From Saprospiraceae bacterium (lineage in GTDB: Bacteria; Bacteroidota; Bacteroidia; Chitinophagales; Saprospiraceae): a DNA stretch of 8,736 bases. Both the position numbers and the translations under genes were made by a program. Shown here piece by piece: positions 1 through 7,664 of the stretch; the stretch's first letter is position 1; each line of letters begins with the position of its first letter. The stretch is taken from contig JAHDCE010000141.1 of the NCBI GenBank assembly GCA_020630045.1, positions 1 to 8,736 on the forward strand, given 5' to 3'. The notes under the pieces are model-generated. The model was not told the origin of the DNA. It searched no databases and saw nothing but the letters and a program-made list of their open reading frames with translations.

Positions 1-426
1 TCTGAAAGTGTCTGTAAAGGTTTTTCCTTCTATTTTATGGTCCCTAGCATCGCAATTCGCTTGTCGCGAAAAAGTTATCAGTACTTGTTCGTTTACGGCT
101 AAGTTACCTATTGAGAAAATAGCGGGATTAGCCCCAGTGCTTGATATTTCGGTAACGGTCGCTGTCCCGGAAGTCGTGTAAATTAGCCCACCTGCTAGGT
201 ATTCGATACCCGTTCCTAGCTCTACTTCAACAGTACAATTGGTAAGAGCAACGGTACCATCATTTGTAAAGTTGATAATATCAGTGGAACTAGAATAGAA
301 TACATCTATTGGATTGGTGCTACCAAATGGATTATTGGGCCCCCAAGTGACGGATTGGCCTTTTGCCATAAAATGACATATGCAAATAATGACAAATATT
401 AAAAAGCGTCTTGTCTCTCTTATCAT
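1..426 (-). CDS. N-terminal part of a secreted surface protein (DUF11-like repeats), cut by window edge
   Basis: An open frame of 142 codons starts at ATG 426-424 and runs off the left edge without a stop, so only the N-terminus is visible. The first 23 residues form a signal peptide: basic MIRETRR, a hydrophobic stretch rich in I, F and V, then the A-K-G/Q cleavage site usual in Bacteroidota. The mature part is rich in T, N, G, V and S and reads as short beta strands, for example NCTVEVELGTGIEYLAGG followed by a TGANPAIFSIGNLAVNEQV-type stretch. That pattern resembles the DUF11/conserved-repeat beta-sandwich domains of large Bacteroidota surface proteins; this is recognition by style, not a motif proof. 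The protein is probably exported to the cell surface, and a C-terminal sorting domain would lie outside the window. It is preceded by a 133-base gap containing a perfect hairpin. Confidence 0.75.
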   Translation of the reverse strand, partial: MIRETRRFLIFVIICICHFMAKGQSVTWGPNNPFGSTNPIDVFYSSSTDIINFTNDGTVALTNCTVEVELGTGIEYLAGGLIYTTSGTATVTEISSTGANPAIFSIGNLAVNEQVLITFSRQANCDARDHKIEGKTFTDTFR

Positions 427-442
427 TTATCCTAAATTTTAT

Positions 443-461
443 ACTTGATTGAAAATCAAGT
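443..461 (-). promoter_or_regulatory. Perfect 8-bp inverted repeat upstream of the surface-protein gene
   Basis: ACTTGATT (443-450), a 3-base spacer and AATCAAGT (454-461) form a perfect dyad whose near edge is 16 bases from the ATG at 426. A weak -7-like box, TCTATTTG on the minus strand (490-497, one mismatch to TAnnTTTG), would place the dyad in the 5' leader. It could be an operator or an RNA hairpin close to the ribosome entry site. There is no long U run after it in the minus direction, so it is a poor terminator. The rest of 427-559 shows nothing else I can support. Confidence 0.4.
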
Positions 462-559
462 TGTTTTAGTCATGCATAAGAGAGCATTCCAAATAGACTG
501 CCGGAAGATTTTTGTTTTGTGAATTAATGGGCGTATTTGTGACAGGGTAAACCTCTTGC

Positions 560-1489
560 CTATGGTCTTATTTTTTTAAACATGCGGAAAAGGAAAGATG
601 GATGTTTCCATATTTGGAAATAAGGTTTCTGAATGGCACCACAATCCCGCCGTACTCGTTCGACACCCGGAATCATACTGCCTTGGAAATCGAATTTCGT
701 CAATCCCTCTTCCTTTGCGAATTTGATGGCTTCCCAAATTAAAAATATACCGGCTCCGCTATTTCGAAGGTCCGGGTTTTCACCTGCCAAATGGAGATGT
801 GCAGTTTCGTCACCCAAGGTTAAATATAATACGGAATGAATGCGGCTTTCTTTGTCTTTTGCTGCTAGGATTTTACTCCTACATTCCATATATAGGCGAC
901 TGTCGAATTGTTGGAGAAAATCAAAGTCGTAAATCATTTTTTCTCCTTGCCGTTCAAATGTCATTTTTGCGACAGCATAAAATTCCTCTAAGGAAATATT
1001 GTCAACGAGCTCGACAATTTGCTCGGCTTTTTTCACCTTATTCCGATAGGAAGACGAAAACCCCTGCCAGACCGCGTCGAGGTCGGTGATGTCGTCAATG
1101 ACATAAGTGTATTTTGTGGTCTGCTTGAACCCTTCCCAATAGAAGGGCATCCAATTGGAAACGGAATAGTGGAAACATTGGTCGAATCCGTCGAATTCCG
1201 GTAAAGCTTCAATCAATTCTTTGAACAGTTTGATTTCTTGTTTTTGATTCCTAAAATCCGGGCGGATATAAGGGCCCATTGTTTGGGTGAAAAAGTGTTG
1301 GGCGATATATTCAAAAGGTCCTTTCTTTTTCAAATAAAAGGGAAGGGAAGCGACGATTTCTTCGTTTCGTTCTACGGTTACAACCTGCCAGTCATTGCAG
1401 TAAACGGCATCAAGATAAAAGTCCTTTGAATAAATGGGCATGTCCTTTTGGGCCCGAGAGAATAATCGATATTTTTCTTTTGTATCCAT
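560..1489 (-). CDS. FemAB-like GNAT acyltransferase (peptidoglycan-bridge / BioF2-like family)
   Basis: This 309-residue cytoplasmic protein has no signal peptide or membrane segment. It shows the two-lobed pattern of FemAB-like acyltransferases. A central basic helix, SSSYRNKVKKAEQIVEL (about 145-161), resembles the R-x-K-I-x-K-A element of the Acetyltransf_6 domain. A core strand (LYLTLGDETAHLHLAG, about 221-236) is followed by a helix (GIFLIWEAIKFAKEEG) and the C-terminal signature KFDFQGSMIPGVERVRRDCGA (about 265-285), close to the F-D-F-x-G-S-x-x-x-G-V block of the family. Family members transfer aminoacyl groups to peptidoglycan precursors or acylate small substrates and polysaccharides; the substrate here cannot be read from the sequence. 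Its ATG lies 2 bases after the stop of the upstream GNAT gene, so the two are almost certainly translated from one transcript. The stop is TAG at 562-560. Confidence 0.85.
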   Translation of the reverse strand: MDTKEKYRLFSRAQKDMPIYSKDFYLDAVYCNDWQVVTVERNEEIVASLPFYLKKKGPFEYIAQHFFTQTMGPYIRPDFRNQKQEIKLFKELIEALPEFDGFDQCFHYSVSNWMPFYWEGFKQTTKYTYVIDDITDLDAVWQGFSSSYRNKVKKAEQIVELVDNISLEEFYAVAKMTFERQGEKMIYDFDFLQQFDSRLYMECRSKILAAKDKESRIHSVLYLTLGDETAHLHLAGENPDLRNSGAGIFLIWEAIKFAKEEGLTKFDFQGSMIPGVERVRRDCGAIQKPYFQIWKHPSFLFRMFKKIRP

Positions 1490-1491
1490 TT

Positions 1492-1947
1492 TTAAAAATG
1501 CAGTTTCATGCCTTCATGGGATGGCTTGAATCCGAGGTCTTCATAAAACTTTATGGCCTTGGGTCTTTTTTTGTCTGAGGTGAGTTGTATTAAATGTGCC
1601 TTTCTTTCTTTGGCACGTTCAATAGCCCATTCAAACATTTTTTTTCCTAGACCCAAACCCCTGACGTCCTTCCTGATTCTGACTGCTTCAATTTGTGCTC
1701 TAATTCCTCCTCGATAGGTGAGGTATTGGATAAAGGAAAGTTGCAAAGTACCGATTATTTCCGCTTCTTCATTCTCGACGACGATTAATTCTTGGTTTTT
1801 ATCATCGTCAATGGCCTTGAATGCTAGGATGTATTCCTCAGGAAGCGGAATTTGGAAGTTCTCCCGGGTTTTTCCGAGCTCATCGTCCGCAATCATGGCT
1901 ACTATTTTAGAGACGTCCGCTTCGTTGGCTTTTCTGAAATTAATCAT
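1492..1947 (-). CDS. GNAT-family N-acetyltransferase
   Basis: This is a complete 151-residue single-domain GNAT enzyme, the usual length for the family. The acetyl-CoA pyrophosphate-binding loop is RGLGLGKKM (96-104), following the EAVRIRKDV strand (88-95) as motif A requires. Motif B is the AIKFYEDLGF helix-turn (131-140) that closes most GNAT domains. The N-terminus INFRKANEADVSKIVAMI is the typical beta1-alpha1 opening. It should move an acetyl group from acetyl-CoA to an amine in the cytoplasm; the acceptor is unknown. It is the first gene of a two-gene unit with the FemAB-like enzyme. A TAnnTTTG box at 1991-1998 gives it a short leader of about 37 bases. Confidence 0.9.
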   Translation of the reverse strand: MINFRKANEADVSKIVAMIADDELGKTRENFQIPLPEEYILAFKAIDDDKNQELIVVENEEAEIIGTLQLSFIQYLTYRGGIRAQIEAVRIRKDVRGLGLGKKMFEWAIERAKERKAHLIQLTSDKKRPKAIKFYEDLGFKPSHEGMKLHF

Positions 1948-1990
1948 GATAGAGCATCTTTGTTTGTAAAAGCTTTGTACTAGTTCAAAA

Positions 1991-1998
1991 CAAAGGTA
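1991..1998 (-). promoter_or_regulatory. Probable -7 box for the GNAT-FemAB operon
   Basis: Read on the minus strand, 1998-1991 is TACCTTTG, an exact match to the Bacteroidota TAnnTTTG -7 element. It sits immediately after the stop codon of the lipoprotein gene (2002) and about 44 bases before the GNAT ATG. A TTG that could act as the -33 element is at 2025-2023, 24 bases away, slightly longer than the usual spacing. It implies separate transcription of the acetyltransferase pair. Confidence 0.5.
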
Positions 1999-2001
1999 GG
2001 T

Positions 2002-3960
2002 TTACTTTTCCATCCATTTTATCAATTTATGGATTTCAACAATTGACCAACTATGTGGGTGCCTATCACCATTTACTCGAACCCCTCTAGTGCTGGTTTC
2101 TATTAATTCGAAGTTTTCCCACCCTTCGGTATTTAATCGGTTGGCGATTTTTTGAATGGTGAAAGCATTTGTGTTTTCGAATTCGGTGCCACGGTTTTCC
2201 ATCCACCATTGTGCATCGGGTTCGGTGTAAAAACGTAAGTTTTGATTTTTTAAATGCGTAATATTTATTGTATTAGTAGCTAAAGTGAAGGGTGATACTT
2301 TTTGAATATTTTCTAGTAAAGAATCCTTCCCGAATGATTTTTGAAAATAATTTACGATCCACTTGGGTTCGGCCAATCGTTGTTCATCAAAATCCGGATT
2401 GCTGATGTCTTTGACTGAATTTTCATACAGTGCGTTCAAATCAATCGGCGAATCAATGATAAAAGTACCCTTGGGGGCGATAGGGGATTGTTTTTTATGG
2501 AGATAATTGGAAAGAGAAAGCGATACATTGCCACCCATAGACATGCCTCCGATATAAACTTCATTGTCGTTTAACTGATTTTCAGAAAGGGCTTGTTCTA
2601 GTACTTTGGCCAATGATTCCGTTTGTGTTTCATCAATCCACAAATGTTTATTGAAATTCATCATCAAAACGGAAATATCACTAAAAGCCGCTGCCGGAAG
2701 AATATTGAAATCCTCTCGGATGTGTTTGGCCGTAGCAGCGCCGCCGGGAAATAGTACGAGTGTTTTCTTTGAAGTTTTTGAATGGTATAAATCATAGTCC
2801 GGCGTTGATTTTTCTTCCATTTTTTCTAAAACTTGATCGGAGAGTTGTTGAACCATAGCTTCTAATATATCTTTCCTGAGTTTCCGTTCATTTCTATCCA
2901 ATACAAAAACTGAAATAGAAGCATCTAAGGCAGGATAATACATCACTACAGTTCCCCAGAAACCACCATGTCCGTAGCCAGTGAGTCCGTTCGTATCGCC
3001 TTCTGAAAGTCCTAGGAAATATTTGATGTTTTTTCCGTCTTTCGTATTGATTTTAGAATATATCAAATCGAATATTTTTTCGTCCTGAATGATATTCTTA
3101 TTGAATAATTGATAGGAGAATTTTGCTAACTCTTCGGTGGTCGTTGCTATTCCTCCGCCTCCGTATAAATCCCATGAAATATCATGTTCGTATGAGTCCC
3201 AGTTTTTTTCTTTCCAATATTGATGAACCAAAGGGTAGGGGGATTCATGTTTGTCCTCCAAAGTAGGGAACCAAGTATTCGAAAAATTTAATGCTTTATA
3301 TTTTAATAATTCCCGGATGGATTCGTAAAATGGTTTTTTAGAAACTTGTTCTATGATTTCCGTACATAATAAATAATTCGCATCAGCATAGCTGAATAAA
3401 TCTTCAGGTTTTCCTAATGGATTACCAACCTTTACCGCCAGTTCCAATTGTTTGTCCCTTGTCCATCTGTGCTTTTGATTTTCGTCAACCCAATCCAAAT
3501 ATTCCTTGGTCGCATAATCCTCAATACCGCTTGTATGAGAGAGAAGGTGTTTGATTTTTATGTTGCTAAAATCATATCCGTCTTGTTGAAATAAGGTTAC
3601 CGTTTTAGGAGTCAAATATTTGTCAATAGGGTCTTCGATGTTTAATAGGTTATTCTCTTGTAACCTTAGAATCGTTGCGGAAATATATGTTTTGATACTA
3701 CTCGCAATCAAAGCCGGTTGATTCGGCGATAAAACCGTTTTATTTTCCACGTCCGAATATCCACTGGAACCACTCCATGAAATACCGTTTTTAGGAGATT
3801 CTATATGAACCATTAACCCGACACTTTCCGGATGTGATTGGTAGATGGAGTCTAGGGTGGATTGGTAGATTTCTAAATTCGTTTGAGTTTGGATTTGATG
3901 GTTGTTAGGTTTACAACCGATGATAACAGCAAAGATCAATAGGATAATTGTAATTCTCAT
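2002..3960 (-). CDS. Lipoprotein: PBP-like serine hydrolase (beta-lactamase family) fused to alpha/beta hydrolase
   Basis: From ATG 3960 the protein has 652 residues. MRITIILLIFAVIIGC is a lipoprotein signal with the lipid-carrying cysteine at 16. Residues about 30-380 match the class C beta-lactamase / penicillin-binding-protein-like hydrolases: S-x-x-K at 87-90 (SSIK), the IKHLLSHTSGI block (136-146), FSYADANYLL (189-198) where the Y-x-N motif reads Y-A-D, and the GHGGFWG block (330-336) in place of KTG. Residues about 398-652 form a second, alpha/beta-hydrolase-like domain: LVLFPGGA (oxyanion side, 401-408), GMSMGG nucleophile elbow with Ser474, and candidate acid and base residues Asp503 or Asp582 and His634 or His636. 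Family members with the first domain are D-Ala-D-Ala peptidases, esterases or amidases; the substrate is unknown. An upstream TTG at 4020 would add 20 residues and bury the lipoprotein signal, so it was rejected. Confidence 0.85.
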   Translation of the reverse strand: MRITIILLIFAVIIGCKPNNHQIQTQTNLEIYQSTLDSIYQSHPESVGLMVHIESPKNGISWSGSSGYSDVENKTVLSPNQPALIASSIKTYISATILRLQENNLLNIEDPIDKYLTPKTVTLFQQDGYDFSNIKIKHLLSHTSGIEDYATKEYLDWVDENQKHRWTRDKQLELAVKVGNPLGKPEDLFSYADANYLLCTEIIEQVSKKPFYESIRELLKYKALNFSNTWFPTLEDKHESPYPLVHQYWKEKNWDSYEHDISWDLYGGGGIATTTEELAKFSYQLFNKNIIQDEKIFDLIYSKINTKDGKNIKYFLGLSEGDTNGLTGYGHGGFWGTVVMYYPALDASISVFVLDRNERKLRKDILEAMVQQLSDQVLEKMEEKSTPDYDLYHSKTSKKTLVLFPGGAATAKHIREDFNILPAAAFSDISVLMMNFNKHLWIDETQTESLAKVLEQALSENQLNDNEVYIGGMSMGGNVSLSLSNYLHKKQSPIAPKGTFIIDSPIDLNALYENSVKDISNPDFDEQRLAEPKWIVNYFQKSFGKDSLLENIQKVSPFTLATNTINITHLKNQNLRFYTEPDAQWWMENRGTEFENTNAFTIQKIANRLNTEGWENFELIETSTRGVRVNGDRHPHSWSIVEIHKLIKWMEK

Positions 3961-4017
3961 GTACCGTGAATATTTGGAAAGATTGGGTATATGCAATCCC
4001 GAGAATGAATGATTTTC

Positions 4018-4025
4018 CAAAGATA
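4018..4025 (-). promoter_or_regulatory. Probable -7 box for the fusion lipoprotein gene
   Basis: The minus strand reads TATCTTTG at 4025-4018, an exact TAnnTTTG match. Transcription would start near 4011, giving a leader of about 50 bases to ATG 3960. The box overlaps the TTG at 4020, so that TTG cannot be in the message. No TTG is visible at the -33 position. The 80 bases between this gene and the ankyrin gene contain only a weak GCATT/AATGC hairpin (4054-4069) without a T run. Confidence 0.5.
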
Positions 4026-4100
4026 AGGTTTAGGGAATAATTTCGAGGTTAAGGCATTATTGGAAATGCATGAAAAGTGAAATGAGAAGGATATAGAGCT

Positions 4101-6662
4101 TTATTTCAATATTATTTTCTGTGTAAAATAGGCTCCCGGATTAATATCGACTTCAACGGGCTTGATAAAATAGGAACTTGATATTTCATACTTTCCAACG
4201 GGTAGCAATTTAGTAATGGTTCCTCCTTTGTCTAATAACCACCCTTCTGATGTTTTGGCGTATATTACTGCTCCCGTCTTTTTATTTCTTATTTTAATAT
4301 TTAGGTTTTCTATAGAGGAATTAAATATCAATCCCTCTTTTTCTAAATATATGACTAAGGTTCCGTGTGTTTGATCCGATTCGGCTTTTAATTCCGCGAA
4401 ATGTTTCAAAGCGGGTTGAAGATCTCTGATGATGCCGGGCGTATTGAAACATTTTTTCTGTTTGTCATAATATTCTTGTTGATAGGGAGTGAGTCGGCCA
4501 CCATTGTTTTTTAAATAAGAAGTGACGTCGAGACGTTTTTCCTTATCCTCATTTTTTGCATAATGGAGGGCATGTAAAGAAGCGGAATAAGGAGTTAAAG
4601 GAATTCCACAAGAGAATCGTCTTGCAACTTCAGGAGGAGGGTTGTAACATACAGCGTTTGGGTTTTGACCTGACTCCAATATTTTTTTTATGATTCGAAT
4701 AGGAGCCCCTCTTTCACAAGCCTGATGAAGCAATGTCCAGTCTCCATTACTGATATTTAGGTTCGCTCCCGATTCAATGAGGATATCAACCTTTGTGAAA
4801 TTTCTTGTACTAAAGAAAATGAACATCAACTCCTTGTTTTGGATGAATTCAGGATACTTGTTCAAAAGCATCCTGAGCCTATTGTGGTCGCAAGTTGACA
4901 ACAAGGACAGCAATTTTTGCTTGGTGATCGTCGTGATTTCACGTTGCACTTTTGACACGTTTTCGGTTGATAACAATTCACTGGTGCAAATGGTATCTCC
5001 CTGCCTGCCCAACAACATGTTATTCTTTATTTCATAACCTTCCAAGGGGAGGGCATTTAATAAGTCCCCACTTTGATTGATATAATGCGTTCCTTTTTTT
5101 CCATCGTGATATTTCGCTGACACCTTTCCGACATTCCCTTGGAAAGGATGCAGGTATATATTTTTGAAAAGTTCGGAATACTGAGAAAAATCAATAGTGG
5201 TATTCCCTTTGTCATCCTTGTAAGACGGGTATCCGTTGGAATCCACTATTTTGGAAATGGTGAAGTTGACGGGAGACAAGGACGAGGCGGATAGACACCT
5301 TGATGGTCTTTCATATAGTTTGACGTAGTAACCTTGATAGTAATGTTTGTTTAAGGATGGATTGAATTTTTTTATTTTTATATAAATGCCTATCAATTTT
5401 TTTCGCTCGATTTTTAAAGCGACAATATCTCCGTTTTTATCAATATTGGCACTTGAAAACGTACTGAAAGCCATCTGTTTTGTAATCAAAGTTTTTTCAT
5501 AAGATTTAATCCTTTTGAAATCATTGTAATTGAATTCTTGTCCAAGTATTTTTCCTTCAATCGTAGCGGAGGTCACTTTTTTATTGCCATAAGAAGTAGC
5601 CTTGAATTTCACGTTTTTAAATTTGAGGAAAGTTTCATCCGGATGGCAAACCATTTCTTCACCATAGGTTAATTCGTTGACAAACCGGACTTCTCCCCTG
5701 TGTTTTTGACTGACTAGGGTAGTCCCGAATGTTTGTATCGTATGGGGGTAAATGACCAGGTCGGACAATGCAACTTCATGCGATTCGATTTGGATTTCCC
5801 CTTTTTTCGTATAAAGAGATTCGTTGTTTTTTGTGTTTGTTTCAAAACCTTGTGGGATAAGGGGGGCGGACTCTTCCCTTGTTATGGCAACTTTATTATT
5901 GTCATTTGAAAGGTTGGGAGTGGTCGCTCCGAAAGGCACCAATGGTTTAGTGTTATCCAGAGTGGACGGTTGGTTTGATAAAGACCAAACTTCCACTCTT
6001 TTTCCATTTGAGAGCAATAATCGGTTCGTTTTTTTTAAATGTGCTTGAACAATCGGTGTATTGAATTTTGTATCGATAGCCGTTAGGTTGTAAAGCCCGT
6101 AAGAGTTGATCATATAGTCATCGCTACAATGAGTCGGTGATTTGGAAAATGCCTGCTTTAGATAAAAGGTATTACCTCCATTAATATATTTTACTACGTA
6201 CTCCTTGTTTTGGATTTTAAATACCTTTTTTTCAATACTGAAAATATCATCCGATGCTTTTTTTTCGAGTAGGAAACCGGCAATGACCTTTCCCGAATCT
6301 GCTTGGATAATATTTGGTTTCTTATCAGAGAAAATAATGAAATCAGGGCTGTTGTGTTCTCCTGCGTATCCAATTTCTGTTACTCCTGTATATTTTTTTA
6401 CGAGTTGTCCTTTTTGTAACTCAAAAATATATAATTCTAATTTTGCTTTAGAATACCTATAAAGGAACTGTTCATTCGGAGAGGTGTAATGTACGTGGGT
6501 ATCATATATTTTTTGATGATTATTAGTATATGTTATTCCTTCGTCAAAAGAGAATTCCAGTTCGAGCGTTTGACCAGATAATATATTCATGCCCCCGACG
6601 ACAAATGCCAGAATTAGAAATATAAGTTCTACATGGTTTGATTTGATGATTGTTTTATTCAT
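4101..6662 (-). CDS. Secreted protein with C-terminal ankyrin-like repeats and a PEGA-like beta domain
   Basis: This 853-residue protein starts at ATG 6662. The N-terminus has a basic start, a hydrophobic core LIFLILAFVVGG (13-24) and an S-G/Q cleavage site at 30/31, so it is exported. Residues about 40-230 have repeated beta-rich stretches (DDYMINSYGLYNLTAID, RLLLSNGKRVEVWSL) that may form a propeller-like fold. Residues about 290-560 are beta-rich and unrecognised. Residues about 580-722 hold about four ankyrin-like helical pairs: LSLLSTCDHNRLRMLLNKYP, VDILIESGANLNIS, DWTLLHQACERGAPIRIIKK with ILESGQNPNAV, and LHALHYAKNEDKEKRLDVTS with YLKNNGG. The last 90 residues (about 765-853) look like a PEGA or carboxypeptidase-regulatory-like beta sandwich ending LPVGKYEI...GAYFTQKIILK. 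No catalytic motif is visible, so a protein-binding role in the periplasm or outside is an inference. It follows era by 37 bases with no promoter box between. Confidence 0.75.
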   Translation of the reverse strand: MNKTIIKSNHVELIFLILAFVVGGMNILSGQTLELEFSFDEGITYTNNHQKIYDTHVHYTSPNEQFLYRYSKAKLELYIFELQKGQLVKKYTGVTEIGYAGEHNSPDFIIFSDKKPNIIQADSGKVIAGFLLEKKASDDIFSIEKKVFKIQNKEYVVKYINGGNTFYLKQAFSKSPTHCSDDYMINSYGLYNLTAIDTKFNTPIVQAHLKKTNRLLLSNGKRVEVWSLSNQPSTLDNTKPLVPFGATTPNLSNDNNKVAITREESAPLIPQGFETNTKNNESLYTKKGEIQIESHEVALSDLVIYPHTIQTFGTTLVSQKHRGEVRFVNELTYGEEMVCHPDETFLKFKNVKFKATSYGNKKVTSATIEGKILGQEFNYNDFKRIKSYEKTLITKQMAFSTFSSANIDKNGDIVALKIERKKLIGIYIKIKKFNPSLNKHYYQGYYVKLYERPSRCLSASSLSPVNFTISKIVDSNGYPSYKDDKGNTTIDFSQYSELFKNIYLHPFQGNVGKVSAKYHDGKKGTHYINQSGDLLNALPLEGYEIKNNMLLGRQGDTICTSELLSTENVSKVQREITTITKQKLLSLLSTCDHNRLRMLLNKYPEFIQNKELMFIFFSTRNFTKVDILIESGANLNISNGDWTLLHQACERGAPIRIIKKILESGQNPNAVCYNPPPEVARRFSCGIPLTPYSASLHALHYAKNEDKEKRLDVTSYLKNNGGRLTPYQQEYYDKQKKCFNTPGIIRDLQPALKHFAELKAESDQTHGTLVIYLEKEGLIFNSSIENLNIKIRNKKTGAVIYAKTSEGWLLDKGGTITKLLPVGKYEISSSYFIKPVEVDINPGAYFTQKIILK

Positions 6663-6699
6663 TTGTTCTTGACTTTTGACAGGATTGAATCAAGCCTTC

Positions 6700-7581
6700 T
6701 TACTGAATATACCCGAACCGCTTCAACATGTTTTCATCATCTCGCCAGTTGTCACGAACCTTTACACGCAATTCAAGAAAGACCTTCTTCTCTAAAAACT
6801 TTTCTATGCTCAAACGAGCTTCTGTTCCTAATTTCCTGATGGCTTCTCCTCCCTTACCAATCATAATGGATTTTTGGGTCTTTCGCATGACATAAATCAT
6901 GGCCGAAATCCTAACAATCCTTTCTTCGTCCTTGAAATACTCCACATCTACCTGACAGGAATAAGGAATTTCTTGACGATACAAAAGCAATATCTTTTCA
7001 CGGATAATTTCAGTAATGAAAAATCGCTCCGACCGATCGGTCAATTGGTCTTTGGGATAGTATGCCGGCCCTTCTTCCAGTTGATTCAAAATTAGCGAAA
7101 ACAACTTCTCCGTATTGGTTTTTTCCTTGGCGGAAATAGGAATTGTTTCTAGGAAATCCACTTTGTCATTCCACCATCTCGACCACACCAATAAATCGTC
7201 TTGCTCAAATGCGTCCATCTTATTGATAACTAAGAACAGGGGCACTTTGACACCTCGTAGCTTTTCAATAATCGGGTCGTCCTCATCATATTCTTCCTTG
7301 GGTTCGGTCATGAACAACATCACGTCAGCATCTTCGAAGGTGCCCCATACGAATTTGTTCATGCTCTCATGCATTTTATAAATCGGATCCCTTACAATGC
7401 CCGGCGTATCAGAAAATATGACCTGATAATCATCGTCATTGACAATTCCTATTATTCTATGACGAGTGGTTTGTGGCTTGTGGGTGATGATTGACATACG
7501 TTCTCCGACCAAAGCGTTCATCAAGGTCGATTTTCCTACATTCGGGCGACCGATAATATTTACAAATCCTGATTTATGCAA
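6700..7581 (-). CDS. era: GTPase Era (ribosome assembly)
   Basis: Era binds the 3' end of 16S rRNA and helps mature the 30S subunit. All family marks are present (numbered from the GTG at 7605): G1 GRPNVGKS (19-26), switch I with QTTRHR (45-50), G3 DTPG (66-69), G4 NKMD (128-131), G5 SAK (158-160), the YYPKDQLTDRSERFF linker (182-196), and a KH domain with IMIGKGGEAIRKLG (247-260), ending at VKVRDNWRDDENMLKRFGYIQ. I chose the TTG at 7581 (293 residues) because the protein then begins M-HKSGFVNIIG, as other Bacteroidota Era proteins do. The GTG at 7605 (301 residues) overlaps a TAnnTTTG box and would lie upstream of the predicted transcript start. TTG starts are uncommon, so GTG remains possible. 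The gene identity is certain; only the start is in doubt. Confidence 0.95.
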   Translation of the reverse strand: MHKSGFVNIIGRPNVGKSTLMNALVGERMSIITHKPQTTRHRIIGIVNDDDYQVIFSDTPGIVRDPIYKMHESMNKFVWGTFEDADVMLFMTEPKEEYDEDDPIIEKLRGVKVPLFLVINKMDAFEQDDLLVWSRWWNDKVDFLETIPISAKEKTNTEKLFSLILNQLEEGPAYYPKDQLTDRSERFFITEIIREKILLLYRQEIPYSCQVDVEYFKDEERIVRISAMIYVMRKTQKSIMIGKGGEAIRKLGTEARLSIEKFLEKKVFLELRVKVRDNWRDDENMLKRFGYIQ

Positions 7582-7604
7582 AATGAATTCAAATTTAGTT
7601 GCCA

Positions 7605-7612
7605 CAAAGATA
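7605..7612 (-). promoter_or_regulatory. Probable -7 box for era
   Basis: The minus strand reads TATCTTTG at 7612-7605, the same octamer as in front of the fusion lipoprotein gene. Transcription would begin near 7598, about 17 bases before the TTG start at 7581. The last base pairs of the box overlap the alternative GTG codon. No -33 TTG is visible upstream. Confidence 0.45.
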
Positions 7613-7664
7613 AGGGTATAATCCGATTTGAGGAACCTAGGAGGATGGTTTGATATTCAGTTGT

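Noticed and set aside
633..1429. Several plus-strand open frames of 60-96 codons
   Set aside because: They are antisense shadows of the FemAB-like gene, with no signal peptide or recognisable motif.
2002..3960. Antibiotic-resistance beta-lactamase
   Set aside because: The domain belongs to the broad PBP-like hydrolase family; nothing in the sequence indicates action on beta-lactam drugs.
4054..4069. GCATT/AATGC hairpin as terminator of the ankyrin gene
   Set aside because: Only 5 bp and no T run in the direction of transcription.
4777..6462. Plus-strand open frames of 74-86 codons inside the ankyrin gene
   Set aside because: Antisense shadows; the minus-strand frame is continuous with a signal peptide and repeats.
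4101..6595. Type IX secretion C-terminal domain on the ankyrin protein
   Set aside because: The end GAYFTQKIILK is faintly similar, but the preceding P-N-P-type block of such domains is absent and the segment fits a PEGA-like sandwich better.
6874..7381. Plus-strand open frames of 73 and 88 codons inside era
   Set aside because: Antisense to conserved Era motifs.
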